Shown: positions 1-8,477 of the stretch, piece by piece | Position numbering within the stretch: the first letter of the stretch is position 1 | Layout: every line of letters begins with the position of its first letter | Assembly: GCA_965277055.1 (NCBI GenBank) | Contig: OZ255703.1 | Span: forward strand, 434,001 to 498,000 | DNA length: 64,000 nucleotides | Source: CBDCHC01 sp965277055 | Lineage (GTDB): Bacteria > Pseudomonadota > Gammaproteobacteria > PS1 > Pseudothioglobaceae | Direction: 5' to 3' | Position numbers and translations under genes: made by a program | The notes under the pieces: model-generated | What the model saw: the letters and a program-made list of their open reading frames with translations, nothing else | Told to the model about the DNA's origin: nothing | The model's database searches: none

Positions 1-2727
1 GTGGGCTTGCCTGCAATTATTCGCCCTTCGTTTACCATGGGTGGCTCTGGCGGTGGTATTGCCTATAACAAGCAAGACTTTGATGCCATTTGCGCTAGAG
101 GATTTGACCTTTCTCCTACCAATGAACTCTTAATTGAAGAATCAATTATTGGCTGGAAAGAATTTGAAATGGAAGTAGTACGAGACCATAAAGATAATTG
201 TATTATCATTTGCTCTATAGAAAACTTTGACCCAATGGGGATTCATACAGGTGATAGTATTACAGTTGCCCCTGCCCAAACACTCACTGATAAAGAATAC
301 CAAATTATGCGTAATGCTTCATTAGCAGTACTTCGTAAAATTGGTGTAGATACTGGTGGGTCCAATGTGCAATTTGCCTTAAATCCAGCCAATGGCAGAC
401 TCACTATTATTGAGATGAATCCAAGAGTATCTCGCTCTTCTGCTCTGGCTTCAAAAGCTACTGGTTTTCCAATTGCCAAAGTTGCGACTAAACTCGCAAT
501 TGGGTATACTCTTGATGAAATCACTAATGATATTACTGGTGGTAAAACACCAGCTTCATTTGAACCAACAATTGATTATGTAGTCACTAAAATCCCACGC
601 TTTGCTTTTGAAAAATTCCCACAAGCTGATGCTACATTGACTACCCAAATGAAATCAGTAGGCGAAGTAATGGCGATAGGTGCTACTTTTAAACAAAGTT
701 TACAAAAAGCTATTCGTGGACTGGAAATCGGTAAATCTGGGTTTGATGAAATGCTAAATATTCATGATGAACAAACGAAAAATACGCTAAAACCTCATCT
801 TATTACTGCTAAAGATGAACGCATTTTTTATATTGCAGATGCTTTTAGAGCTGGGTTTAGTGTAGATGAAGTGCATGATTTATCCAATATTGATGTATGG
901 TTTTTACACCAAATTGCTGATATCATCCAAACTGAAACCTTAATCAGAACTCAAACGTTATCAGAACTCAAGAGTGAAGTGATGCGCTATTACAAACAAC
1001 TGGGTTTTTCTGATGCACGCTTAGCAACTCTATTATCATGCACTGAGCATGCAGTACGTGAAAAACGTAAATTACTCGGCGTATTACCAAGCTTTAAACG
1101 TGTAGATAGTTGCGCTGCTGAATTTGATACTTCTACTGCATATATGTACTCTACCTATGAAGAAGAGTGCGAGATGCAACCCACAGAAAATAATAAAATC
1201 ATGATTTTAGGCGGAGGACCAAATCGCATTGGACAAGGGATAGAATTTGATTATTGCTGTGTGCATGCTGCCTTTGCCCTAAAAGAAGCTGGCTACGAAA
1301 CGATCATGGTGAACTGTAACCCAGAAACCGTATCTACTGATTATGACACTTCTGATAGACTATATTTTGAACCGCTGACTTTAGAGGACACTCTTGCGAT
1401 TATTGATAAAGAGCAACCGAGCGGGATTATTGTGCATTATGGTGGACAAACACCACTCAAACTCGCTAATGATCTGGCACTTAACGGGGCAAACATCATT
1501 GGCACTTCACCAGATGCTATTGACTTAGCAGAAGATAGAGAGCGATTTTCTCTCATGCTGAAAAAACTTGGACTGAAACAACCAGATAATGGCACTGCCC
1601 TATCAAACGAACAAGCATTTAGTATTTCTGATGCGATTGGTTTTCCACTTGTGGTGCGTCCTTCTTATGTATTAGGTGGTAGAGCAATGGAAATTGTCTA
1701 TAATACAGAACAACTTGAAAACTATATGCAAAATGCAGTGAAGGTTTCTAATGATGCTCCAGTATTACTTGATAGTTTCTTAGACCATGCTATTGAAGTA
1801 GATATTGATTTAATTAGTGATGGGGAAGATATTGTAATTGGTGGTATCATGGAACACATTGAACAAGCAGGGATTCACTCTGGTGATAGTGCATGTTCAC
1901 TCCCACCTTATACACTAAGTGAAGAAGTGCTTGATGAAATGCGTACCCAAGTTATTGCGATGGCTAAAGAGCTTGGCGTAGTGGGACTAATGAATACCCA
2001 ACTTGCCTATCAGGATGGAGAAATCTATGTGATTGAAGTAAATCCTAGAGCATCCCGAACCGTGCCATTTGTATCTAAGGCGATTGGTGTGCCATTGGCA
2101 AATATTGCTGCTAAAGTGATGGCTGGAGCAAGTTTAAAATCACTGGGTTTTACTGAGGAAGTGATTCCAAAACACTATAATGTTAAAGAAGCAGTATTCC
2201 CATTTAATAAATTCTTGGGTGTAGATCCGCTCTTAGGTCCTGAAATGCGCTCAACTGGAGAAGTCATGGGTATTGGTAAAACCTTTGCTGCCAGTTTTGA
2301 TAAAGCAATGCTTGGTGCGGGTGAGGTATTGCCAAGTAAAGGCTTAGCTTTTATTAGTCTACGTAAGATTGATAGAGATCAACTAGTCTCACTAGCAACA
2401 CAGCTTATTTATGCAGGGTTTAGTCTGATTGCAACCAGAAGCAACCAGCACATGCTTACAGAACACAACATTGATTGTGAAATTGTCAATAAAGTCTCTG
2501 AAGGCTCGCCACATATTGTTGATAAAATTAAAAATGATGAGATTGCACTCATTATCAATTCTACTGAAGACTCAACTGGCAAAGAGGACTCAGCCCTTAT
2601 TCGCTGTGAAGCCCTTATTCGTAAAGTGCCATTTACCACCACTGTTTCTGCTGCATTTGCTATGGTAGATGCACTCACTTCAAGTCATAGTCTCGAAGTA
2701 CACAGTATTCAGGAGATTCATCAATGA
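1..2727 (+). CDS. carB: Carbamoyl-phosphate synthase large subunit, 5' partial
   Basis: Makes carbamoyl phosphate from bicarbonate, glutamine-derived ammonia and two ATP, feeding pyrimidine and arginine synthesis. The window opens inside the gene, so the first 908 visible residues lack roughly the N-terminal 160 of a protein usually near 1,070. Visible are the end of the first ATP-grasp half (IIRPSFTMGGSGGG at residues 6-19), the oligomerisation region, the second synthetase half starting near residue 400 (ILGGGPNRIGQGIEFDY) with its own ATP-grasp (VVRPSYVLGGRAMEIVY), and the MGS-like allosteric domain from about residue 780. Its stop overlaps the greA start as ATGA, so the two are translationally coupled. 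Identity is certain; the apparent start at base 1 is not real. Confidence 0.98.
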   Translation: MGLPAIIRPSFTMGGSGGGIAYNKQDFDAICARGFDLSPTNELLIEESIIGWKEFEMEVVRDHKDNCIIICSIENFDPMGIHTGDSITVAPAQTLTDKEYQIMRNASLAVLRKIGVDTGGSNVQFALNPANGRLTIIEMNPRVSRSSALASKATGFPIAKVATKLAIGYTLDEITNDITGGKTPASFEPTIDYVVTKIPRFAFEKFPQADATLTTQMKSVGEVMAIGATFKQSLQKAIRGLEIGKSGFDEMLNIHDEQTKNTLKPHLITAKDERIFYIADAFRAGFSVDEVHDLSNIDVWFLHQIADIIQTETLIRTQTLSELKSEVMRYYKQLGFSDARLATLLSCTEHAVREKRKLLGVLPSFKRVDSCAAEFDTSTAYMYSTYEEECEMQPTENNKIMILGGGPNRIGQGIEFDYCCVHAAFALKEAGYETIMVNCNPETVSTDYDTSDRLYFEPLTLEDTLAIIDKEQPSGIIVHYGGQTPLKLANDLALNGANIIGTSPDAIDLAEDRERFSLMLKKLGLKQPDNGTALSNEQAFSISDAIGFPLVVRPSYVLGGRAMEIVYNTEQLENYMQNAVKVSNDAPVLLDSFLDHAIEVDIDLISDGEDIVIGGIMEHIEQAGIHSGDSACSLPPYTLSEEVLDEMRTQVIAMAKELGVVGLMNTQLAYQDGEIYVIEVNPRASRTVPFVSKAIGVPLANIAAKVMAGASLKSLGFTEEVIPKHYNVKEAVFPFNKFLGVDPLLGPEMRSTGEVMGIGKTFAASFDKAMLGAGEVLPSKGLAFISLRKIDRDQLVSLATQLIYAGFSLIATRSNQHMLTEHNIDCEIVNKVSEGSPHIVDKIKNDEIALIINSTEDSTGKEDSALIRCEALIRKVPFTTTVSAAFAMVDALTSSHSLEVHSIQEIHQ

Positions 2728-3194
2728 TTCCAATGACTCTAAGAGGCGCAGAAAAACTCCGCGCTGAACTTAATAATTTAAAAAATGTGGAACGTCCCCG
2801 CGTTATTGAAGATATTGCTACCGCCCGTGAACACGGCGACCTGAAAGAAAATGCAGAGTATCATGCTGCCAAAGAAGAGCAATCATTTATTGAAGGGCGT
2901 ATTAAAGAAATTGAAGCAAAAATTTCTTCGGCTCAAATCATTGATGTTACGAGTATGGAAAATACGGGTAAATGTATTTTTGGTACTACGGTAGATTTAC
3001 TCAATATTGATGATAACTCAGAAATTACCTATCAAATCGTTGGTGAAGATGAAGCAGATATTAACGAGCATAAAATCTCCTGCCATTCTCCCATTGCCAG
3101 AGCATTAATTGGCAAAGAAGAAGGTGAAGAAGTGACAGTAAACGCACCAAAAGGCGATATTAACTACGAGATTTTAGAGGTGAAATACATCTAA
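2724..3194 (+). CDS. greA: Transcription elongation factor GreA
   Basis: Rescues backtracked RNA polymerase by stimulating cleavage of the nascent RNA 3' end through the secondary channel. The 156 residues match the usual 158. The N-terminal coiled-coil hairpin carries the acidic tip, EHGDLKENAEYHAA, with D39 and E42 as the metal-coordinating pair; the C-terminal FKBP-like domain ends in ITYQIVGEDEAD and a conserved INYEILEVKYI tail. The start is fixed by the family N-terminus (IPMTLRGAEKL) and by AGGAG at 2711-2715. It overlaps carB by four bases and abuts cysM directly, forming a carB-greA-cysM unit. Confidence 0.98.
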   Translation: MIPMTLRGAEKLRAELNNLKNVERPRVIEDIATAREHGDLKENAEYHAAKEEQSFIEGRIKEIEAKISSAQIIDVTSMENTGKCIFGTTVDLLNIDDNSEITYQIVGEDEADINEHKISCHSPIARALIGKEEGEEVTVNAPKGDINYEILEVKYI

Positions 3195-4085
3195 ATGCCT
3201 ATCTACCCTTCTATTGCGGATACCATTGGTAATACGCCATTAGTTAAAATTGGCACACTCAACCCTAACCCGCAAAACATCATCCTAGGAAAACTTGAAG
3301 GCACCAACCCCGCAGGATCGGTAAAAGACCGTGCTGCTTATAACATGATTTCTACTGCCGAGCGTGATGGAACTATTAGCCCTGGTGATACTCTGATTGA
3401 AGCAACGAGTGGCAATACTGGTATTGCTTTAGCAATGGTTGCTGCTATGAAAGGCTATAAGATGACTCTTATCATGCCAGATAACCTCTCGCAGGAACGT
3501 AGAGATGCTATGGCAGCCTATGGAGCAGAACTCATCTTAGTTACCCAAAGTGAGGGTATGGAAGGCGCGCGTGACTTAGCGATACAAATGGAGCAAGAAG
3601 GGAAAGGAATGCAACTGAATCAATTTGCCAACCCCAATAACCCACAGGCACATATTATCTCTACTGCTGAAGAAATTTGGCAACAAACACAAGGAACTAT
3701 TACTCACTTTGTCAGTAGTATGGGCACCACCGGGACAATTATGGGTTGTAGCACTTACTTCAAAAAACAAAATCCAGATATTCAAATCATTGGCGTACAG
3801 CCAACTGAAGGCTCGCAAATCCCAGGAATTCGCCGTTGGCCAAAAGAATATTTACCAAAGATTTTTGATGCTTCAAAAGTTGATAGAGTGATTGATGTCA
3901 CACAAGAATCAGCCAAAGAGACTACTAGAAGACTCGCTAAAGAAGAAGGGATTTTTGCCGGTATGTCTAGCGGTGGTGCAATGGCAGTAAGTCAACAACT
4001 TTCAAAAGAACTCACTGGTGCGACTATTGTTTCTATTGTCTGCGATAGAGGTGATCGGTATTTATCTACTGGGTTGTTTTCATAG
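3195..4085 (+). CDS. cysM: Cysteine synthase B (O-acetylserine sulfhydrylase)
   Basis: PLP enzyme that joins O-acetylserine with sulfide or thiosulfate to give cysteine or S-sulfocysteine. The PLP lysine is K44 in NPAGSVKDRAAYN; the substrate loop EATSGNTG and the phosphate loop SSMGTTGTIMG follow. The CysM rather than CysK assignment rests on GIRRWPKEYLPKIFD and the short length (296 residues), both typical of CysM. The ATG sits immediately after the greA stop, so it relies on coupling. Its stop codon lies in the left arm of an inverted repeat whose right arm contains the start codon of the next gene. Confidence 0.95.
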   Translation: MPIYPSIADTIGNTPLVKIGTLNPNPQNIILGKLEGTNPAGSVKDRAAYNMISTAERDGTISPGDTLIEATSGNTGIALAMVAAMKGYKMTLIMPDNLSQERRDAMAAYGAELILVTQSEGMEGARDLAIQMEQEGKGMQLNQFANPNNPQAHIISTAEEIWQQTQGTITHFVSSMGTTGTIMGCSTYFKKQNPDIQIIGVQPTEGSQIPGIRRWPKEYLPKIFDASKVDRVIDVTQESAKETTRRLAKEEGIFAGMSSGGAMAVSQQLSKELTGATIVSIVCDRGDRYLSTGLFS

Positions 4086-4115
4086 GTTCTACTCTACGTA
4101 GCAAAAGAACCTATG
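4081..4115 (+). promoter_or_regulatory. Inverted repeat spanning cysM stop and CLC start codon
   Basis: Arms CATAGGTTCT (4081-4090) and AGAACCTATG (4106-4115) are perfect 10-bp complements. The left arm contains the TAG stop of cysM and the right arm contains the ATG of the CLC gene, with no Shine-Dalgarno sequence between. The loop contains the small palindrome CTACGTAG. In RNA this would hide the CLC start codon until a ribosome terminates on cysM. The translational role is inference; the repeat is directly visible. Confidence 0.6.
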
Positions 4116-5339
4116 AATACCCACTACCCTTTGGTTATTTTCAGTATTTTCATCGCCACTGTTTTGAGCTTTGGGGCAATCTACTCACTCCTATATCTTT
4201 CTGAGTATGCTAGAGATACTTTTCTAGCACACCAATATTTCCTTTTTGTTACTCCATTTATCTACGTAGGCATTATTCTATGTGTGCGTCAATTTGCTCA
4301 GCCGATTACAGGCAGTGGTATACCGCAAACATTACTCGCCAAAGATACCATTGATACTTTTATTCCAAGCAGTCTTCTTACTTTTAATTTTGCGATGCTT
4401 AAAGTAATATTTGTTTCGCTTGCTACGTTATTTGGAGCACCATTGGGCATTGGTGGTCCGAGCATTTATATTGGTGCTGCATTATTTTATAACTGTGTAA
4501 AACTGTTCAAAATCACTAGTCAAAATATCTTATATAGTATGATTATCATTGGCAGTAGTAGTGGGATTATCATTGTGTTTAATGCACCACTTGCAGGTGT
4601 GAGTTTTGCCCTAGAAGAAATGTATCGCTATAGCAAGAAGCATTATTTGGGCGTAATTATGTTGGCAATTGTTTTAGTTGCTGGAGTGGATTATCTTATA
4701 CAACCAAATCCTTATATGATGCATATTTTTGTATCATTGCAGGAGATTCAGTGGGAGTTGCTACCACTTATCATTATTGTATCTAGTAGTATCGGGGCAG
4801 TATTTGTTAAGGGGAGCTTGGCATTAATTTCTCTGATTAGTTCACTCAAGATAATTAATCTTGCAATCATTGCTTTGATATTGGGAGGTATTGTGAGTGG
4901 AATTAACTATCTCTCAGATGGATTAGCATCTGGTGGAGGTAAAGACGAAGCAATGCTCATATTATCAGGTGAGCACTTAGGACCCCAATATCTGATATAT
5001 AAACTCTCCATAGTATTTAGCTCACTCGTCTCTACGATTCCCGGGGGTATATTTATTCCCAGTGTGAGCATTGGTGCGAGTGTGGGAGATGTGCTAGCAT
5101 CTGTGATAGCACTCTACAGTGAGACAAATCGAGAGTGGATTATTCTTTTGACGATGACTAGTTATCTCAGTAGTATTAGCAGAACACCTATAACTGCAGC
5201 ATTTATAATAACTGAAATTACAGCAAGTTATCTCCTACTTCCAGTTGCACTTGTTGTAGCACTGCTTAGTAATCTATTGACCTCTATTATTGAGCCTCGC
5301 CCACTATACTATGAGTTAGCGAAGCGACTGGTGAAGTAA
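4113..5339 (+). CDS. CLC-family chloride channel/transporter lacking the gating glutamate
   Basis: Integral membrane anion channel or exchanger of the ClC fold, 408 residues with about ten or more hydrophobic helices. Signature motifs are present: GSGIPQ (residues 67-72), GAPLGIGGPSIYIGA (108-122), NAPLAGVSFALEEM and PGGIFIPSVSIGA. The position of the gating glutamate (GxEGP in the family) is G114 (codon 4452-4454), whereas the EE pair after helix H is kept. In studied ClC exchangers loss of this glutamate uncouples proton from chloride movement, so passive conductance or an unusual ion preference is possible (inference). Expression is probably tied to cysM through the start-codon hairpin. 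Confidence 0.9.
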   Translation: MNTHYPLVIFSIFIATVLSFGAIYSLLYLSEYARDTFLAHQYFLFVTPFIYVGIILCVRQFAQPITGSGIPQTLLAKDTIDTFIPSSLLTFNFAMLKVIFVSLATLFGAPLGIGGPSIYIGAALFYNCVKLFKITSQNILYSMIIIGSSSGIIIVFNAPLAGVSFALEEMYRYSKKHYLGVIMLAIVLVAGVDYLIQPNPYMMHIFVSLQEIQWELLPLIIIVSSSIGAVFVKGSLALISLISSLKIINLAIIALILGGIVSGINYLSDGLASGGGKDEAMLILSGEHLGPQYLIYKLSIVFSSLVSTIPGGIFIPSVSIGASVGDVLASVIALYSETNREWIILLTMTSYLSSISRTPITAAFIITEITASYLLLPVALVVALLSNLLTSIIEPRPLYYELAKRLVK

Positions 5340-5960
5340 TTATTTACTCTCTTTTGCCACTAAGAAATCTACTACTTTAAAGAGCTCTCTATTAGAGCCT
5401 GCAATCGTTCCATTAGTGATATATTTACCATTAACTACAAACATTGGCACACTATTTGCATTATACTTTTTTGAGTTAATAGTTGCTTTATTGATATTCA
5501 TTCGCATCGCAAATGAGTTAATGACTTTAATTACATCTGCTTCTTCATATGTTGATAACTGCGCTACCCATTTAGCAAAACTATTTTTATTAAAAGTGCG
5601 GTTCTGTACATGAATGGCAACAAATAAGCGCTCATGTAGTGCATCAACTAAGCCTAAGGTTTCCAAGGTAAAGTACTGAATAGCACCCATTTCTGTACGT
5701 TTTGAGAACATCACTGGGTATTGAATAAAGTCTACATTATCTGGTTTGGTTTTTTTCCAGTTTTTCACCAATGGTTCAAGATTATAGCAGTGTGGGCAAC
5801 GATACCAAAATATCTCTCGCACCTCAACTTTATCAGGGTTTTTTGTAGGGACTGCCTGAGAGAGTGCAATATACTCTACGCCTTCATCATATTCTTCTGC
5901 CTGAACAGAGTTAAAAGCGAGGGTGGATAATGCTAGTGTGAGTGTAATTAATATTTTCAT
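5340..5960 (-). CDS. dsbA: Thiol:disulfide interchange protein DsbA
   Basis: Periplasmic oxidase that introduces disulfides into exported proteins. A signal peptide (residues 1-21, ending NSVQA) is followed by a thioredoxin fold with the active site C55-P-H-C58 in YRCPHCYNLEP, the exact CPHC dipeptide of DsbA, and a cis-proline loop NSVPMFVVNG. The 206 residues are typical. AGGAA precedes the ATG by about nine bases. The gene follows folK by two bases and so belongs to a folB-folK-dsbA unit. A DsbA substrate, LptD with its four cysteines, is encoded further along this window. Confidence 0.95.
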   Translation of the reverse strand: MKILITLTLALSTLAFNSVQAEEYDEGVEYIALSQAVPTKNPDKVEVREIFWYRCPHCYNLEPLVKNWKKTKPDNVDFIQYPVMFSKRTEMGAIQYFTLETLGLVDALHERLFVAIHVQNRTFNKNSFAKWVAQLSTYEEADVIKVINSFAMRMNINKATINSKKYNANSVPMFVVNGKYITNGTIAGSNRELFKVVDFLVAKESK

Positions 5961-5962
5961 CG

Positions 5963-6364
5963 TTATTTCCTGTGTAATAATTCTATAAATGGGGTAAGCA
6001 CAAAATCATATTTTAGTAAGTCATCTCTAGGAATATTCTGCTCTCTATCAATAATATTACCATAAATTATTAAGTCTAAATCAATGGTTCGACTAGAAAA
6101 TTTTGGTTTAGTGCGATCTCTGCCAATAGTATCTTCAATTGCCCGAAGTGCGTTCATTGTTTCAGCTAAACTTTTTGCTGTAGTGGCGTTTACCCCTACA
6201 TTAGCAAAGTCATCACCCTTAAAACCCACAGATGGACTCGTATAAATACTTGAAACTTCAATTTCATCAAACTCCTGACCTAACAACTCTAATGCTTTGG
6301 CAATATTTTCTTCTTTTTGTTCGTTTGAGCCAACATTGATATGAATATACATAGTCTCACTCAT
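5963..6364 (-). CDS. folK: 2-amino-4-hydroxy-6-hydroxymethyldihydropteridine pyrophosphokinase
   Basis: Transfers pyrophosphate from ATP to the pterin alcohol in folate synthesis. The N-terminal strand INVGSNEQKEENI and the diagnostic block RTIDLDLIIYG place it in the HPPK family. It is short (133 residues against about 160), the C-terminal segment being trimmed after the FVLTPFIEL helix. The start ATG overlaps the folB stop by one base, so consecutive pathway enzymes are coupled. No separate ribosome site is evident. Confidence 0.93.
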   Translation of the reverse strand: MSETMYIHINVGSNEQKEENIAKALELLGQEFDEIEVSSIYTSPSVGFKGDDFANVGVNATTAKSLAETMNALRAIEDTIGRDRTKPKFSSRTIDLDLIIYGNIIDREQNIPRDDLLKYDFVLTPFIELLHRK

Positions 6365-6714
6365 TAAGCACTGCGTGTAATAATCACCCCTACCCCACTA
6401 GCATCAGTAACTGCCTTGCCTTTATCAAGCTTGAGAATGACTTTTGAGACTGCAAATTCGCTTAAAATGATGTTCGTAATTTCTTCTGCTAATTTCTCAA
6501 CTAGCTCAAATGTAGTGCCTCCTACAAATGACTTCAAACGTTTACTGACTGCCTTGTAATCCAAAGTATGCCGTATATCATCAGTAACAGCTGCTTTAGA
6601 AATATCAAAGTCCATTTCAATATCTAGAGTCACGGTTTGTTTAATTTCTTTTTCCCAGTCATAAATCCCAATTACGGTATCTATTTTTAATCCTTTTATA
6701 AAAACTTTATCCAT
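6364..6714 (-). CDS. folB: Dihydroneopterin aldolase
   Basis: Cleaves dihydroneopterin to glycolaldehyde and the substrate of FolK. The 116-residue single-domain protein has the family N-terminus VFIKGLKIDTVIGIYDWE, with the substrate-binding glutamate after GIYDW, and the catalytic lysine in LKLDKGKAV. The start at 6714 lies only 35 bp from the chosen plsY start on the other strand, so the two transcripts must share a very compact divergent promoter region. It is the first gene of folB-folK-dsbA. Confidence 0.95.
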   Translation of the reverse strand: MDKVFIKGLKIDTVIGIYDWEKEIKQTVTLDIEMDFDISKAAVTDDIRHTLDYKAVSKRLKSFVGGTTFELVEKLAEEITNIILSEFAVSKVILKLDKGKAVTDASGVGVIITRSA

Positions 6715-6749
6715 GGTTTAAAATAATGCTAAATTCCACTTATTATAAT

Positions 6750-7352
6750 ATGTTTGAACCCTCTCTTACCACCATTATAGTCGCACTATGTAGTTATCTC
6801 TTTGGTAGTATTTCTACCAGCATTATGTTAGCAAATTTTTTTAACTTGCCAGATCCACGAACCCAGGGTTCATTTAATGCTGGAGCTACTAATATGTTAC
6901 GTATCGGTGGTAAAAAAGTTGCAGCTCTCACCTTAGTATTTGACATGCTTAAAGGAGTATTGCCCATCCTGTTAGCAATGTATTTGGGGTGTTCACTTGC
7001 AGAACAGGCACTGATTGGATTATGTACCATTATGGGACATATTTTCCCACTCTTTTTTGGCTTTAGAGGTGGTAAGGGAGTAGCTACCTTCATTGGAGCA
7101 TTAATAACTCTGAACATTTATTCTGGGCTGGTATTTGTTGGGATTTGGTTATTTATTGCTAAAATTATGCGCATTTCTTCAATCTCAGCTATTATCGCCA
7201 CTATCCTAGCACCAATCTATTTTTATTTCTTTACCCAAAATATCAGTGGAGGAATTATAATAGGCGTTATTAGTATAGTGATTATTGTGAAACATAAAAG
7301 CAATATCATTCGGTTACTTCACAATCAAGAGGACAATATTAATGTTAGATAA
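6750..7352 (+). CDS. plsY: Acyl-phosphate glycerol-3-phosphate acyltransferase
   Basis: Membrane enzyme that acylates position 1 of glycerol-3-phosphate from acyl-phosphate, starting phospholipid synthesis. Motifs YLFGSIS, GSFNAGATNMLRIGG and FRGGKGVATFIG are the three family signatures, and five hydrophobic helices are visible. An upstream in-frame ATG at 6726 exists, but the ATG at 6750 places YLFGS at the usual distance from the N-terminus, and a TAAAAT box at 6719-6724 would start RNA downstream of 6726. No Shine-Dalgarno sequence precedes either start. Its end overlaps the next gene by 11 bp. Confidence 0.93.
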   Translation: MFEPSLTTIIVALCSYLFGSISTSIMLANFFNLPDPRTQGSFNAGATNMLRIGGKKVAALTLVFDMLKGVLPILLAMYLGCSLAEQALIGLCTIMGHIFPLFFGFRGGKGVATFIGALITLNIYSGLVFVGIWLFIAKIMRISSISAIIATILAPIYFYFFTQNISGGIIIGVISIVIIVKHKSNIIRLLHNQEDNINVR

Positions 7353-7923
7353 TAAAGCTATAGAGCAACTATGGACCAATGCGCGTACCTACAATGCGTG
7401 GCAAGACAAACCAGTTTCTCAGGAACTTATACACCAATTATATGAGCTCTCTAAACTCGCACCTACCTCAGCGAATTGCTCGCCAGCACGCTTTGTCTTT
7501 CTTACTTCAGCAGAGGCCAAACAAAGAATACAACCAGCAATGGCAGAGGGTAATGTAGAAAAAACCATGACTGCTCCAGTCGTTGCTATTATTGCCTATG
7601 ACACTGAGTTTCATAATCACCTACCTTTTTTGTTCCCACACACTGATGCAAAAAGTTGGTTTGCAGGCAATGAAGCCAAAATTCACGCTACCTCACACAT
7701 GAATACCACTCTGCAAATTGCTTATTTGATTATGGCTGCCCGAACATTAGGACTAGACTGTGGTCCAATGGGTGGTTTTGATAACGATGCAGTAAATGCA
7801 GAGTTTTTTTCTGATGGAAAGTTTAAATCGGTACTAATATGTAATATTGGCTATGGTAGTACAGAAAATCTATTTGAGCGTTCTCCTCGTTTTGAATTTG
7901 ACCAAGTATGCAAAATTTTATAA
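7342..7923 (+). CDS. RutE/HadB-like malonic semialdehyde reductase (nitroreductase family)
   Basis: FMN-dependent NAD(P)H oxidoreductase of the nitroreductase superfamily. The sequence has the RutE-type features ARTYNAWQDKPVS, APTSANCSPARFVF, LFPHTDAKSWF and GLDCGPMGGFD, and 193 residues, close to the 196 of RutE. RutE reduces malonic semialdehyde in pyrimidine breakdown; no other rut genes are in the window, so a general aldehyde or quinone reductase role is equally possible. It overlaps plsY upstream by 11 bp and the lipoprotein gene downstream by 16 bp, indicating one transcript. Confidence 0.85.
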   Translation: MLDNKAIEQLWTNARTYNAWQDKPVSQELIHQLYELSKLAPTSANCSPARFVFLTSAEAKQRIQPAMAEGNVEKTMTAPVVAIIAYDTEFHNHLPFLFPHTDAKSWFAGNEAKIHATSHMNTTLQIAYLIMAARTLGLDCGPMGGFDNDAVNAEFFSDGKFKSVLICNIGYGSTENLFERSPRFEFDQVCKIL

Positions 7924-8477
7924 CCCTTTCTCTACTTGCACTCGTAGGCATCTCTCTCACTTCATGTAATTCAATATTAAGCGATGAAGATAATGCACCT
8001 ATTCGCATTACAGTCATTGATAAATCAACGTATTCATACAAAAGCATAACTGAAGTAGAAGCCCAAAAGCAGGCAGAAGTATCTACCGATCAAACCACAC
8101 AAAGCACTTCAATCACATCTAAAACTCCCGACTCAGGTTGGTTACGCCCAGTAGATGCAGTGATTAAAAGCAAATTTACCAAATCCTCAGGGCTTACATA
8201 TTTTGCAACCAAACCAGGGCAAGTGGTTAAAGCCGTGCGTAGTGGCAAAGTAGTGTATAGCAGTGGTAACTTAAAATCTTTTGGCAATATGGTAGTAATT
8301 AAACACCCTCTTGGGTTTTATTCGCACTATATGTATGCTGATGAACTTCTAGTAAAAGTAGGTGATAGTGTATCTCAGGGAATGGATATTGCGACTACAA
8401 GTAGTACACCATTAGCACTGCAAATGAAAAAATACACAACTATTATTAACCCTGAAACCCTTATTGCAAGCAACTAA
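7908..8477 (+). CDS. NlpD-like lipoprotein with degenerate LytM (M23) domain
   Basis: Predicted outer-membrane lipoprotein: signal peptide with lipobox LTSC, lipidated C20. Residues 75-189 form a LytM/M23 fold (GQVVKAVRSGKVVYSSGNL, FGNMVVIKHPLGFYSHY) in which the zinc ligands are mostly gone: the first His/Asp site reads TYFA and the final His motif reads LALQMKKY. Such inactive LytM proteins (NlpD, EnvC) activate cell-division amidases rather than cutting murein. The protein is short (189 residues) and lacks an obvious LysM domain, so the NlpD label is by analogy. It overlaps both neighbours. Confidence 0.78.
   Translation: MQNFITLSLLALVGISLTSCNSILSDEDNAPIRITVIDKSTYSYKSITEVEAQKQAEVSTDQTTQSTSITSKTPDSGWLRPVDAVIKSKFTKSSGLTYFATKPGQVVKAVRSGKVVYSSGNLKSFGNMVVIKHPLGFYSHYMYADELLVKVGDSVSQGMDIATTSSTPLALQMKKYTTIINPETLIASN

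Noticed and set aside
6726..6749. Longer start for plsY at 6726
   Set aside because: The likely -10 box at 6719-6724 would start RNA after this ATG and the extra eight residues are not in the family; kept only as an alternative.
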